Assembly: GCF_001661265.1 (NCBI RefSeq)
Contig: NW_017567014.1
Span: 124,001-188,000, forward strand
Length of the DNA stretch: 64,000 bases
Reading direction: 5' to 3'
Source of the DNA: Saitoella complicata NRRL Y-17804
Taxonomy: Eukaryota > Ascomycota > Saitoellomycetes > Saitoellales > Saitoellaceae
In this document: positions 40,429 to 52,339 of the stretch, piece after piece
Position numbering within the stretch: position 1 is the stretch's first letter
Layout: every line of letters starts with the position of its first letter
Made by a program: the position numbers and the translations under genes
The notes under the pieces: generated by a model
Databases searched by the model: none
Told to the model about the DNA's origin: nothing
What the model saw: only the letters and a program-made list of their open reading frames with translations

Positions 40429-42810
40429 ATGATATCTTCGATACGCCGTGCCAACGGTCTCCTCTCGTCGATGTCCGCCACCAACGCCTCCCGATCATAT
40501 TTGCTTCGCAATGGTGCGAGAGCGCCGAATGCATTCCTGAGACGAACGTACGCGTCTGAGGCACCAAAGGACGAGAACAAGGAGGAAAAGAAGCCGGAGG
40601 AGAAGAAGTCGGAGGAGAAGAGCGAGGAGAAGACCGATCTGAAGGAGGAGGCCGAGAAGAAGGCGAAGAAGAACAAGGACGAGATGGAGCCGCCGATATT
40701 CCCGTTCGAGAACTTGCCTCCGGGATTCAAGGCATTCTTTGGCAGCGATCAACAGCGGAAACAGAACGATGGGGGTAAAGAGGAGAAGAAGGATGATGAG
40801 CGGAAGTCCAAGTCGGGTCCCGGCCGCTCGTCGAAATCAGATCCTGAGTTTCCGCAAGGCAAAGTCTTCGCAATCAACATCAACAACATCTTCTATTTGG
40901 TTGGTGGTGCATGGTTGACTTACCGACTTTTTGGTAGCGCGGACAACTCTCAGGAAATCACCTGGCAGGAGTTCCGTACCGCCTTCTTGGACAAGGGACT
41001 CGTCGAGCGCTTGACCGTCGTTCCTAACCGGAGAGAGGTCCAAGTTACGCTCAACAGAAATGCTGCCGGTCAGGTTTACCCTGGATCCAATGCCGGCATG
41101 AACACGTACTACTTCACTATTGGTTCATCGGAAGTCTTCGAGAACAGATTAGAGAATGCGCAGAATGAGCTTGGCATCCCAATGACTGAGCGCATCCCCG
41201 TCAAGTACCACGACCATGTCTCCATTGCTGGTCCTTTGTTGTCTTTTGCGCCTACGCTGTTGTTGATCGGGGCGTTCTACTGGATGGCGAAGAAGGGGCC
41301 TTCTGGAGCAGGAGGAGCTGGTGGAATCTTCGGTGTGGGTAAGAGCAAGGCCAAGCTTTTCAACCAAGAGACCGCTGTCAAGGTTAAGTTCAACGAGGTT
41401 GCTGGTATGGACGAGGCTAAGGAGGAGATTATGGAGTTCGTCAAGTTCTTGAAGGACCCTTCAACTTTCGAGAAGCTTGGTGCCAAGATCCCCCGTGGCG
41501 CGATCTTGTCCGGACCTCCCGGTACTGGTAAGACCTTGTTGGCTAAGGCTACTGCTGGTGAGGCTGGTGTTCCTTTCTACAGTGTCTCTGGTTCCGAGTT
41601 CGTGGAGATGTTCGTCGGTGTCGGTTCTTCCCGTGTCCGTGATCTCTTCGCCAACGCCAGGAAGAACACCCCTTGCATCGTCTTCATTGATGAAATCGAT
41701 GCCATCGGTAAGGCTCGTGGAAAAGGTAATTTCACCAATGATGAGCGTGAGAGCACTCTCAACCAGCTTTTGGTCGAGATGGACGGTTTCGGAACCGATG
41801 AGCACATCGTCGTGTTCGCCGGTACTAACAGACCGGATGTTCTCGACCCTGCGCTCATGCGTCCCGGTCGTTTCGATCGTCATATTGCGATTGACAAGCC
41901 TGACTTGAAGGGCCGTGAGCACATCTTCAACGTCCATTTGAAGCCAATTAAGACTACCGAGGACCGCACGCAACTTGCCGAGCGTCTCTCCGTTCTTACC
42001 CCAGGTTTCTCTGGTGCTGACATTGCTAACTGCTGTAACGAGGCTGCTCTCATTGCGGCAAGATTCAACGCTACTACCGTCGTGTTGGCTCACTTCGAGC
42101 AAGCTATTGAGCGTGTTACTGCCGGTTTGGAGAGGAAGTCCCGCGTTATGAGCCCCGAGGAGAAGAACACCGTCGCTCACCACGAGGCTGGTCACGCTGT
42201 CGCTGGTTGGTTCTTGGAGCACGTTGACCCTCTGCTCAAGGTCTCTATCATTCCCCGTGCGCAGGCTCTTGGTTACGCATCCTACTTGCCCCGCGACCAG
42301 TACCTGATGTCTAAGGGTCAGATCACGGACCGTATGGTCATGGCTCTCGCCGGTCGTGTGTCCGAAGAGATCTTCTTCTCCGGTGACGCTATCACCTCTG
42401 GTGCATCGGACGACTTCCAGAAGGTTACCCGCATGGCACAGGCAATGGTTAGCCAGTATGGTATGAGCGAGAACATCGGTACTGTCTCCTACACTCAGGA
42501 GGAGGGCTATCAGAAGCCTTTCTCTGAGGCTACCGGTAAGATGATCGACGATGAGGTCCGAGCATTGGTCAAGGCCGCACACAAGCGGACACACGAGTTA
42601 CTGTTGCAGCACAAGGATGGATTGGTTAAGGTTGCTAACAGATTATTGGAGAAGGAGGTCATCACTTTCGCCGAGGTTGAGGAGTTGCTGGGTCCTAGAC
42701 CATATGCTAGCAAGCACATGGACTTGAGCAAGATTCTTGGAAAGGGTGCGAAGCCGGATGCTGTTACGCCTCATATTCCGGATCAGCCCGCACCTGGTGC
42801 GACGATGTAA
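40429..42810 (+). CDS. AFG3: Mitochondrial m-AAA protease subunit (Afg3/Yta10)
   Basis: A single exon of 793 residues. The m-AAA protease is an ATP-dependent metalloprotease of the mitochondrial inner membrane that degrades misfolded proteins and matures ribosomal protein L32. An arginine-rich presequence (1-40) precedes a charged Lys/Glu-rich stretch (45-140) and two transmembrane helices flanking an intermembrane-space domain. Walker A GPPGTGKT lies at about 361-368 and Walker B IVFIDEID at about 418-425. The arginine-finger region [18 protein letters not shown] follows, and the zinc site HEAGH is at 585-589. LPRDQYL after the zinc site matches Afg3 better than Yta12. Confidence 0.95.
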   Translation: MISSIRRANGLLSSMSATNASRSYLLRNGARAPNAFLRRTYASEAPKDENKEEKKPEEKKSEEKSEEKTDLKEEAEKKAKKNKDEMEPPIFPFENLPPGFKAFFGSDQQRKQNDGGKEEKKDDERKSKSGPGRSSKSDPEFPQGKVFAININNIFYLVGGAWLTYRLFGSADNSQEITWQEFRTAFLDKGLVERLTVVPNRREVQVTLNRNAAGQVYPGSNAGMNTYYFTIGSSEVFENRLENAQNELGIPMTERIPVKYHDHVSIAGPLLSFAPTLLLIGAFYWMAKKGPSGAGGAGGIFGVGKSKAKLFNQETAVKVKFNEVAGMDEAKEEIMEFVKFLKDPSTFEKLGAKIPRGAILSGPPGTGKTLLAKATAGEAGVPFYSVSGSEFVEMFVGVGSSRVRDLFANARKNTPCIVFIDEIDAIGKARGKGNFTNDERESTLNQLLVEMDGFGTDEHIVVFAGTNRPDVLDPALMRPGRFDRHIAIDKPDLKGREHIFNVHLKPIKTTEDRTQLAERLSVLTPGFSGADIANCCNEAALIAARFNATTVVLAHFEQAIERVTAGLERKSRVMSPEEKNTVAHHEAGHAVAGWFLEHVDPLLKVSIIPRAQALGYASYLPRDQYLMSKGQITDRMVMALAGRVSEEIFFSGDAITSGASDDFQKVTRMAQAMVSQYGMSENIGTVSYTQEEGYQKPFSEATGKMIDDEVRALVKAAHKRTHELLLQHKDGLVKVANRLLEKEVITFAEVEELLGPRPYASKHMDLSKILGKGAKPDAVTPHIPDQPAPGATM

Positions 42811-43299
42811 GATGGGCAAGCAGTGGATTTGTATTAGCATTGTTTGAGTGGCACTTCTTGGTCTGTTGAGAACAAAGCGACAGTTCCTTGTATGTTATAG
42901 TAGGTAGAAAGCATAAATCATTTTCTCAATCTTTCAACTTCAGGAAAGCTTTGGAGTGCAACGGTCGTGACTACTACTCCGGGTCCATAAAAGCAATGAT
43001 TGCTTCAGTGCTCGTCAAAGGCTGGACAAAAGACGAGTACGGTAAAGGAATACGCACATGAGAGAACATGAGAGAACATGAAATAGTCAATGTATAATGT
43101 CTGTCGCCGGTTCAAGCCAGGCTACTGATATGACTGGATGGATTCTCCAGCCACGGGGCAGTTCCAACCGGTAAGCTAGCTTTCCCACGCGTCCCGTGAT
43201 TCGGATTGGTGAGTCGATTGGGTCATCATTTTGAATCTGCTATTCTACAGGGTTTCCTCTGCAACTGATAGAGATGATGAAAGCTTCATACACCAGCAC
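42811..43299. other. Convergent intergenic region
   Basis: This 489-bp interval holds two 3' flanks. It includes a small tandem CATGAGAGAA repeat (43058-43080). A GGTTCAAGCC word near 43110 is not part of a tRNA. Confidence 0.55.
43058..43080. repeat. CATGAGAGAA tandem repeat (2+ copies)
   Basis: Two full copies and the start of a third of a 10-bp unit. Probably replication slippage in a non-coding region. Confidence 0.7.
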
Positions 43300-44358
43300 T
43301 TACTTATTCAATTTCTCCACTCCCTTCCTTGCTTTCTTGACTTTCCTCCCCAGTCTGTCAACGCCCCCATCGATCTCATCCAACATCTCATTCTGCTCAT
43401 CCAGCTCCTCCCCGATCGCAACACCAATCTCCATCTGCTTCCTCAATAACCGACTGAAGGTTTCTAGGGTATCGTCTTGATCTTCCATCATTGTTTGCTG
43501 GAGTTGGAGGAGGCCCGTATTGCTCAATTCGCGTGTTCGTTCAGTCTCAGGCGCAGGTCCGCCGAGGGTACGACCGATGCTGCGGGTCGTACCAGTAGTG
43601 TTGAACAGTTGTTGCTGCTGTATCGACGCTGGCGTAGCAGCCCGTGATTGCTGCTCCTCCGTCCGTCGACGGGTAGCAACAGCACTAGTCAACTCCTCCA
43701 ACGCACCCAACTCTTTCCTCGCATCAGCCACCAAGTCCCTCCGCCTCCTCAACTCCCCTTCCCCAATAATCCCATCCTCCCCCGCCTTCTTCAACCCTCC
43801 CTCCAACACACCAATTCGTCGTGCAGCATCCACGAGGGCTTTCTTGGCTTCGGCAGAGGCAGAATGGGATTGCGCGATGTCTTCGGTAGAGTGGAGGCGG
43901 TCACGGGCGAAGAGGGAGGTGCGGGCTGAGTGGAGGAGTTGGAGGGTTGTTTTGTGGGTTGTTAGCCAGTCTTCTGTCATTAGGGCACGGTCGCTTGGCG
44001 TTGCGGTAGCTGTTGTTGGTAACTTCAAAAAGGTTCGCCATGCTGGGCATTCTCTCCATCGAGGGTCTGGACTATTTGCGATTGCTCGTAGATATGCCTC
44101 CAGCCCTCTTCTCCGCTCTTCCCGTAATCCAGTATCAGAGATAGTAGTTTTAAAGTAGTGTTTTGGCGGGAGTGGGGTTGGTGGTGCCGACCCCGTTACA
44201 TCTTTGAGCTGGGTGTTCAGGGTGACGAAATCCGAATATCGCTTTTGGAGGTTCAGTGAGCGGAGGCCCAGGGAGACAGAAACTTTGTAGACTGTATGGG
44301 GCTTTGGGTCTGTTGCCGTTGATGCGGAGGGTATTGATATTTGTAGCGGTAGTGACAT
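43300..44358 (-). CDS. VAM7: PX-domain Qc-SNARE (Vam7-like)
   Basis: A single exon of 352 residues. Vam7 is the soluble Qc-SNARE for vacuole fusion, recruited by PI3P through its PX domain. The PX domain covers about 1-115 (TVYKVSVSL, LQKRYSDFVTLNTQL, PPLPPKHYFKT-like proline loop, then RRRGLEAYLRAI). A helical linker follows (about 130-240). The C-terminal SNARE motif (about 285-350) runs LLQLQQTMMEDQDDTLETFSRLLRKQ, then IGEELDEQNEMLDEIDGGVD. The zero-layer glutamine lies in DEQNEML. There is no transmembrane helix, as in Vam7. It is head to head with the sterol-transfer gene. Confidence 0.93.
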   Translation of the reverse strand: MSLPLQISIPSASTATDPKPHTVYKVSVSLGLRSLNLQKRYSDFVTLNTQLKDVTGSAPPTPLPPKHYFKTTISDTGLREERRRGLEAYLRAIANSPDPRWRECPAWRTFLKLPTTATATPSDRALMTEDWLTTHKTTLQLLHSARTSLFARDRLHSTEDIAQSHSASAEAKKALVDAARRIGVLEGGLKKAGEDGIIGEGELRRRRDLVADARKELGALEELTSAVATRRRTEEQQSRAATPASIQQQQLFNTTGTTRSIGRTLGGPAPETERTRELSNTGLLQLQQTMMEDQDDTLETFSRLLRKQMEIGVAIGEELDEQNEMLDEIDGGVDRLGRKVKKARKGVEKLNK

Positions 44359-44385
44359 GGTCGACGGGTGTATGCGTTGGTTCTT

Positions 44386-44398
44386 GGGGGTGTATGCT
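44386..44398 (-). promoter_or_regulatory. AGCATACACCCCC element, VAM7 promoter copy 1
   Basis: An exact 13-mer 28 bp upstream of the VAM7 start. It shares the 16-mer CTTGGGGGTGTATGCT with the copy at 44504-44519. Confidence 0.5.
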
Positions 44399-44506
44399 GC
44401 CTATACCCGGTTGATGCGATCGTTATGTCTGTCAGTCGCGTACAACTGCTCCTTCCTCTACGGCAATTCTCGCCTGCCTCCTGAATGTATGCTCTCCCGA
44501 AAGCTT

Positions 44507-44519
44507 GGGGGTGTATGCT
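44507..44519 (-). promoter_or_regulatory. AGCATACACCCCC element, VAM7 promoter copy 2
   Basis: An exact 13-mer 121 bp from copy 1. A degenerate copy lies just before it (44484-44495). Confidence 0.5.
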
Positions 44520-44638
44520 CTCCTGCCAACTTGGGTGTCCCGCTGACGTCACATGGAACTCCAGCCATTCCCAGACGAGAAGCGAGAAACACTACACCAA
44601 AAGACAAGCACAAACAACCATCAACCAATATAGCCAAT

Positions 44639-47600
44639 ATGGCTACCCTACCAGCTGGTGCCATTGCGCAACCTGCTGTTCCAGCTCCCGCTCCTGTTCC
44701 CGTCGCAATCCAACCGATTCCTCCTCCTGCGAAGCAGGCACATTCCCTGATTCCGGTACAGCTCCGTGAAGCCGCTCTCGATTCGCCCAGTTTCAGAGCG
44801 AGTATTCGGCATTTGGAGGATCAGGTTGATGCAGTGGAGAAATGGATGGAAGGGTTCGTGAAGGCAACTAAGGAGTTTACGCATCATTTGCAGTGTATGT
44901 CCATACCTCCTTTCTGATTCGAAATTGCTGATCAGGTCTGGACAGATGCTGAAGGAATATCCGAACGATTTTACCAAGCAGCAGTACCAACCTTCAACTC
45001 CGAGGCCATCGTCGATCCGGATTATACCCTCCTTATGCTCAACGACTTCTCCTCCTCCCTCCGCCTCTACTGGTCACAAATCTTCAAATCCGCCCACGCG
45101 GCCGAGAAAGAGTTCTGTGAGCCAATATCTGCATTTATTCGTTCGGACCTCAAGGAGTTCAAGGAAGCGCGGAGACAGTATCATGCTGCGTTTACTAACT
45201 ACGAGAATATGTGTACCCGGTATGCTTCGCAATCAAAGACCAAGGAACCGTCGGCGCTGCGCGAAGATGCCTGGCAACTCTTTGAGAGCCGTAAGGTATA
45301 TCTACACGCCTCGCTCTCCTACGCCGTCAAGATCTCCACCCTCCGCTCCGCAATCGACCGTATTTTAATCACGACCTACACCCACGGCTTCACAACCTAC
45401 AACACGGCCGTAAAAGACCTCTACGACCAACACCGCCGAAAGGCCGACGAAATATACCGTATCCACGCTTGGTCTGAAGAGATGTCCAAAGCGACCAAGA
45501 ATATCGAGGAGTTCTTGCTTAAGGCGCGGAATGAGCTCGAGGAGGAGGCCCTCAGGCTCGCGAGCCCGCCGAGGGAGTTGATGGAGTATAGCGTCAGCAC
45601 TGTTGCCTCTGTGGGGCAGTTACCTGCTACGAGTCTGGGAATGGGCGCGCACGCTGGAAGCATCGCCTTCAGCCCGAGCGGAAAACCAAGCAAGCAGGGC
45701 TACCTCCACGTCCGCACTACAACCGGAAAGCCCGCCCGCTACATCTGGGTCCGCCGCTGGTTCTTCCTCAAAGAAGGGCAATTCGGATGGCTCATCCAAG
45801 GCGCACGAGTCGCCGGTGTCGAGGAAAGTGATAAAATCGGAGTACTCCTCTGCAACGTGAAACCCGTCGCTACGGAAGACCGAAGATTCTGTTTCGATGT
45901 ACAGACCCGGAACCAGAGCTTGCTTTGTCAGGCGGAGACGGAGGGGGATTTAGCGGATTGGTTGAGGGTGTTTGATCTGGCGAAGGCGGCCGCCCTGAAG
46001 GAGGGGGATGGGACGCTCAGTCATATGCATGCGCGCGAGATTACTGCACCGGTGTTTGCGGAATTCAAGCCTGCGACGGACGCAGAGGGCGGTGTTCCCG
46101 GCTCGGCTTCAATGCAGAACCTGGCAGTAGCTGACCCGTTGGCGGCGGGGAGAGGGAGTATTGATACTGGGGCTGTAGCTGGAGGCTCGGGGGTTGTTGA
46201 GGCGAGTCCAAGCAAGGGACAAAGGATTGCTGCGAAAATTGGGTTGAGGGGACATAGTGCTTCCGTCAGTGCTGGTTCTGGTTCTGCTTCTGGCGCCGCG
46301 GCGGGAGCAGGAGCGGGTGTTGTTGGGTTGGTGGCGAGTACGTTGAGTGCCATCACCGGTGTGACGAATCCCACGCCTGAGACGGCGGAGGAGGCACTCA
46401 AGTTTGAAGGGAGTACGTTGGCGCCGAGCACGGTTGCGCTTCCACCCATTCCCACGCAGTTGAGTAAGAGTGCGATTTATGCGCACGCGGCAACGGGGGA
46501 TCCACAGAACGGAAACGCCCCGAATGGGATGATGGCCAATTTCTGGGGTTCGATGAATTGGGGACTCATTCCTACTAATCGTATCGGGCAGGATGCGTCG
46601 CATGATCAGCGTGGGGTTGGCAAGCTCTTATCTGGTCCAATGAGTGCGGCGGATGCGACGTTTGAGGCGAGTGTCGACACCGGGACGGGAGCGGGTGCGG
46701 CGGGGGTTAGTAGGAGGGCGAGTATGAGGAGTACGATGAGTGGTGCGACGGAGGTGACGCCGGAGAAGAGCTGGAATCCGATCAAGAGAGTTGGGGAGAA
46801 GCTGGTTGGGAGGCATAGACGGTCGAGTTCCGTCAATAGCGAGTACTCTGGTACGGAGAGTGCGCCTGTCGTCCCACAGCCTCCCTCATACCCGCCGGGT
46901 TATCCGGCCGAGCTGAAGGTTCAGGATGCGCAATTCCGAGCGCTCTTCCCAGCTGCGCCGAAAAACGAGAGGGTATTGTTTGTGTTTAGAGCGACGTGGA
47001 AGCCGACTGCCAAACAGCAATATTCTGGAAGGGTGTTTGTTACTGTGAGTGCGTTCTATGTGTATTCGCACTACATGGGACTCGTAATGGTTAGTTCGAC
47101 GCCGTTTAGGGAGGTGAGCTCCATTCAGGCGTTCAGTGGCAAGCACTGCGACTATATTGTTCTGGAAACACAGGACTCGAATCGGTTGGAGGTGAAAGTG
47201 TATGTTGATTCTGCGCATGCGACACAGCGCCGTATTGGGCTCTTGTTGAAAAATTATTATTCTGAGGAGCCCTTGGATACGAATGGGATTTTCGAGGAGT
47301 TGATGAAGATGACGAGTACGGAAACTGATCATTTGGCGAATCATCGGAGACAGGGTGAGAGGGGGTTGGTGCCGTCAACAGATGATAGTTTGGATGGGGA
47401 TGAGTTGGATGAGGTTGGGGTTGAGAAGATTCGAAAGGCGCAAGGACGGGTGTTGCGTACGAAGGGTGAGGAGGTGGAGGTTGCGCAGCGTGGTATCGAT
47501 GGGCGCGTGAAAGAGGTTGCGAGATATAAGTTACCCCAGGAACCCGTGATTTGCGGATGTCGTGACCACCTTGATCGGAAGGAGTTTGAGCATATATTCC

Positions 47601-48976
47601 CGATCCCTGCAAAGGCTTTGTTCCACGTCATCTTTGGTGGAAAGAGTGGGATTTGGCAAAGGTTGTATAAGGACCGTGGTGTGCATAAGTTTGAGCAGCA
47701 TCCATGGAGGCAGATCCCGGGTGGGTTGTCGAGGAGGGAGTTTAAGTATGACATCACGTACAAGGACGCGAATAGTATGGCGAAGGTGCAGCCGATTGTG
47801 GAGCACCAGACTATCGAGAAGGAGGATGAGCGGCTCTGCTATGTTGTGGAGGATGTGAAGAGGCCGTTCGATTTGCCGAAACATGATAGGTTCACGACGG
47901 TCACGAAGTTCTGTATCACGCATGAGGGCAAAGGAAAGTGTCGTCTCGTTATCTGGACTGGAGTTAGGTGGGAAGGTGCGAGTACGGCTATGCAGGGAAC
48001 CCTTCGTCGCTCAGCCCAGGTTGGATTGAAGGAGATGTCAAAGGGAATTGTGGAGCTGGTTATGGGTCAAGTCAAGCTTCTTGGCCCCAGCGCGTCGGCG
48101 AGTAAGGCTGTGAAGATCTTTGGCGAGGTAGATAATACGCACCAGGATCCTGCGTTCTTTGGGACGGATGTTACGGGTGATGCGCTGCTTGCTTCGGATA
48201 TCGATCCGAGTGCGCCGCGTTTGCCTGTTGCGTACCGAAGGACGAATTTGGGGTTGTTGAAGGAGGATGTTGTTAGTGGTGCGGAGACGGCTGTTGGGTT
48301 GTTGGCTACGGTCTTGAAGAAGGTGTGGGAGTTTGCGACTACGAACAATATCTTCACTGCCTTCTTGCTGGTGTCGTTGGTTGCGAACATGATTTTGAGT
48401 TCGCGTTCGACGGTGTCGTATTGGAACGAGAAGAGGGCTTATCATTTGATGCAGGCCGTGGGAGTCAAGCCTGATGGTATCATGTCGAAGGCGGTATACT
48501 TGCAGGACCTGAATGATTTGGTGTTTAATTCTACGGAGTTGAGGTCATCGAATGCTGGGTTGTGTTACGCAGAGTTCCAGGTTCAGCAGTCGCATAATGA
48601 CATCAACGGACCTGTCGAGCTTGACACGATTATCGATTACACTCTACCGTCAACGAGAGCTGCGGCAAACCGCTTGCGCAGTTCTCGTCAGCGTATCGGT
48701 GCTTTGAGACATGACATGCTCGTGTCTCTTCGCACGATAAATCACGTCGAGCGAACGCTCATTGAGAGTGAGTGGAATAACTTCTTGGTGGAGGAGACGT
48801 GGAAGTGCAAGCGTGCAGAGAAGCTCATGAAGGATGCCGTTCTCGCTCGCAATATGGGTAAGCGTGCGATGACGGATGAGGAAATGGAGGCTTGGCTGGA
48901 TTTGGAGAAGTATTGCATTGATTGTCGGGCGGAGTACGAGGAGGGCCACACGACGGAATTTTTGTCACTTGATTAA
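44639..48976 (+). CDS. BAR-PH-GRAM-VASt sterol-transfer protein (Lam/Sip3 type)
   Basis: Exons 44639-44894 and 44946-48976 give 1428 residues. Proteins of this class (yeast Lam1/Lam3, the latter also called Sip3) sit at ER-plasma membrane contact sites and transport sterol. A proline-rich start precedes a BAR-like coiled region (about 45-270). The PH domain follows at about 334-425 (KQGYLHVRTTTGKPARYIWVRRWFF). Then comes a long Ser/Gly/Ala-rich linker, a GRAM domain (about 745-870, FRALFPAAPKNERVLFVFRATW), the VASt sterol-binding domain (about 955-1130, FEHIFPIPAKALFHVIFGG) and one membrane helix (about 1220-1240, FTAFLLVSLVANMIL). A C-terminal region of about 180 residues extends past the helix. 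The intron is unusual in ending GGACAG soon after a second AG-like site. Confidence 0.92.
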
Positions 48977-49473
48977 GGTAGCAAACATAGTCAGGCTTAG
49001 GAGTAGTGCTATGTACATCATTTCGAGGTTCGTTGGGAAAACATTGCAGTTTTGGTAATAAGGTTTAGTCTTGCATCGGTCCGATAACCTTGACGGAGCT
49101 TATTGACCACGCTTCACCGTTTGGCCGGCATCGTATCTTAGGAGAATTATGTTGAACGTATCCAGACATCGCCTAAAGATCCTTGTTTGTGCTTCAAAAG
49201 CCATTCGCCCGGGGGTTGTGTTCTGGCCGGGGCATGAATGGCGGCGTCCTGCAGTCTGCTTGCAGATGAGTCTGCATTTGGTCGTCCAGTGCGTTCAGGC
49301 CAGCTTCGCCACAGAATTCATAAGGTTCGATATTGATCCGCTCTTCAGTATCATCTTCGCAGTCGATGCAACAGTAGCTACTCCGGTTCGGTCGAAACAC
49401 TACCTATACATCTTCAATATCAGGCGCGAGTCACACCTTGCCAGCTTCAACCGGCCTCGAGCACAGACTCGAC
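48977..49473. promoter_or_regulatory. LAM 3' flank and zinc-cluster regulator promoter
   Basis: This 497-bp interval shows no gene. The region upstream of 49474 stays partly open in other frames but lacks support. Confidence 0.5.
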
Positions 49474-52275
49474 ATGGATCCAATGATGCCCACGCCGATT
49501 ACGCCGATGATGGCCGAGCATCATGTTCGAGATGTTCCGATAGGCGGCTCGCCGATGGTCTCTCCGCAACCCGGCGGTCAGAATTCGAAGCGCAGACGAG
49601 TCACTCGTGCTTGCGATGAGTGTCGGAAGAAGAAGATCAAGTGTGATGGTAAAAAGCCGTGTACGCATTGTAGCGTGTATAGCTATGAGTGTACTTTTGA
49701 GTAAGTAGAGGTCGTGAGAGATAGACGGGCATTCGGCTGATTTTGCTACAGTCAACCATCGCAACGTCGACGGAATCCGGCTCCCCAATATATCGAGTCG
49801 CTTGAGACCAGACTGCAACGGATGGAGGGGCTATTGAGAACGTTATTGCCCGATGTCGATGTGAACAACCCAGAACTCGTGGATTTGAAAGCCGCGATGC
49901 TCGCGCAACGCCAGAAGCAGCAAAACCAGATGCCACCACCACCACCGCCGAACTACGGCGACCACCACCACTCAAGCGAAAGTTCCCACTCACATAGCAA
50001 CTCCCATCCAGAAGTAGCACTGTCACCATCATCCACGGACAGCAACGACAACGTCATGGAGTCTATGATCAACAATGTCGGCAGACTTACTCTCGACGAA
50101 TCAGGTCACTTCGATTTCAGGGGAGGCTCATCCGGCGCTCTCTTCGTCAATCGCGTACGAGAATCGGTATTTAAGGCGCTTGGATGTCAACAACCAGCGG
50201 ATCCTGGAGTAGAAATGGCGGCAATCAACCTATCAGGTGCTTTTCCGGTCGCGGACAACGAGGAAGAAGGAGAGGGGTTCGCGCCGCCTGCGAAGGAGGT
50301 CGCGAAGCAGTTGTGTGAGTTGGTCTTTAATCATGGATGGACCGCTGCGATTCTGCATCGACCGACATTTTGGAAGGAGTTTGAGAGGGTGTATAAGGAG
50401 ATGGAGGAACAGGGCGAGGAGGTTAAGGACAGGAGTTCGGATGGGTTCATGGGTGTGCTGTATATGATGATGGCGATTGGTGGATTGCTCGGGAATAAGA
50501 ACCAGGAGAAGTGGGGCTTCAAGGACATTCGTCTTGCGAGTTATCGATACTTCCTCGCGGCGAAGAACGGTATCGACACCATTGACGGCGCGGATCTTCC
50601 GACGTTACAGACGTTGATTTTGATGATCTCGTATTTACAGTCGAATTCGAGGATGTCGACATGTTGGTCGTACGTGGGAATGGGATTACGTTTGGCTCAG
50701 CGTCTTGGTCTGCACAGGAACTTGCCGTACCGGTTCTCCACGATAGAGAAGGAGGTCCGCAAGCGTGTATTCTGGACGCTTTACAACTCCGATATCTACC
50801 TCAGTGCGATGCTGGGTTTGCCTCGTTGCATGCACGACGCCGACGTCGACCAAGAATTCGCTGCGGATGTAGATGATGAGCTCATCACGGATCAAGGAAT
50901 CGGGACTCAGCCTGCGGGTGTGCAAGCGTTCATGGCGGCGCCGATTGCGTATACGAAGCTGTTGAAGATCCTGAGTAAGGTCATGACTGTGATTTATCCC
51001 GTACAACCTAAGGCGGACACACCAGCGAACTACGTCGCGCAGCACGACGTCGAAGAACTCGAACACGATCTCGAAGAATGGGTTGCGAGCCTCCCGATTG
51101 GCATGAAGCCGGGTGTTGATGCTACTGGACAGAGATATGCTGGTCATGCACGTTTCTTGGGAGTTGCGTATGGACATGTCAGGATGATTTTGTACCGCCC
51201 GTTCTTGCATTACCTAAGTCGACCACCAGGAAGTCCTGATTACGAGGAGCACTCGTTTCAGTATGCGAAGAACTGCTGTAAGACGGCGTGTTCGATTATC
51301 AACTTGGTGGAGGACATGCGGAGCAAGGGTTCGCTGCACGGGGCATATTGGTTCGCATTGTTCACGACGTTCTTCGCATGCGCGGTTCTCATCTTCGCTG
51401 TTGTGCAAGCGCAGGAAGGGGCTGAGGCCGAGAAGGCACTTGCTGCGCTCGAGACTGGCAAGTCTTGCTTGGTTATCATGAGTGAAACGAGTCAGACTGC
51501 GAAGAAATGTATCAACATCGTGGAGGACTTGTGTATCTCCATGAACAAGTACCTTGCCGCGGCGAAGGATTTGAAGAAGCGTGGGCAATTGCCACAGGTT
51601 AGGCGTACCGCATCCCGCAAGCGGAGACACGACCCTCCGGCAGGACAGGGTATCTCAAGGGCACATACCTTGCCTGCCAACATGGAGGCGGGCGCGGCCT
51701 TGCCACGTCAACCCCATATCCCTCGATCGCAGACAGCCATTTCGCACGGTACTGCAACGTCGACGCCGATTGCATCAAGAGACCAGTCACCTGTGAGGCA
51801 GTTGCAGCAGTATAGCGAGTCAGCACGCGCGAGTCCAGAGTCGTTCCAGCACCTTAACACTGTGTACGCTCCTGCCATGCCCGCGCAAGGACAGGCTTTC
51901 AGTACATTCAACAGTCCTGATACAGCCCTCGCCAATGCGAACTTCAACGAGCAGTTCGGTGCTTCGGACCCGCCATCTGACAACCTCTTGCAGATGCCTG
52001 ATCTGAATGCAATGAACGCCATGCTCTTCCCCACGGCCTCCAACTATCAATTCATGCCCCAACAAGCAGCTGTCAACCCCAACCCGATGATGGGCGTTGC
52101 ATTAGGCGACTTTACTGGCTTCACCGGTTATACAGGCTACGAGACCCCTATCTTTATGGAAGATGGACAAGGACAGGATCATGGACCAACACCAGCATTT
52201 GGAAATTCATCGGGAGTGCCGATGATGGGATGGGATGAGTTTATGTCAAATCCGGGTTGGATGGGTACATCATGA
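49474..52275 (+). CDS. Zn2Cys6 transcription factor 1 with fungal_trans domain
   Basis: Exons 49474-49700 and 49752-52275 give 916 residues. The zinc cluster (C47, C50, C57, C63, C66, C73; [20 protein letters not shown]) is followed by a basic linker and a coiled-coil ([20 protein letters not shown]). A His/Ser-rich linker follows, then the fungal-specific transcription factor domain (about 200-620). Typical blocks of that domain are [26 protein letters not shown], then [27 protein letters not shown] and [20 protein letters not shown]. The C-terminal ~280 residues are disordered and could be an activation domain. Target genes are unknown. Xylanolytic and cutinase regulators share this layout, but I cannot name an orthologue. 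Confidence 0.88.
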
Positions 52276-52339
52276 GTTTTTAATTTCTTTTTGTTGGGTG
52301 TTGGTAACTGGGGTAGTATTACAATTATCATAATAGACG

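Larger units (their letters stand above)
44359..44638. promoter_or_regulatory. Divergent promoter, VAM7 / LAM, with four GCATACA elements
   Basis: Core TGTATGC copies occur at 44369-44375, 44391-44397, 44486-44492 and 44512-44518, all in the same orientation (coding strand of VAM7). Two are the exact 13-mer. Confidence 0.55.

Noticed and set aside
41461-42594. 377-codon minus-strand open frame
   Set aside because: Antisense to the AFG3 AAA and protease domains; a codon-bias shadow.
43104-43130. tRNA-like GGTTCAAGCC word
   Set aside because: The T-arm has a mismatch, and no D-arm, anticodon arm or acceptor stem can be drawn around it.
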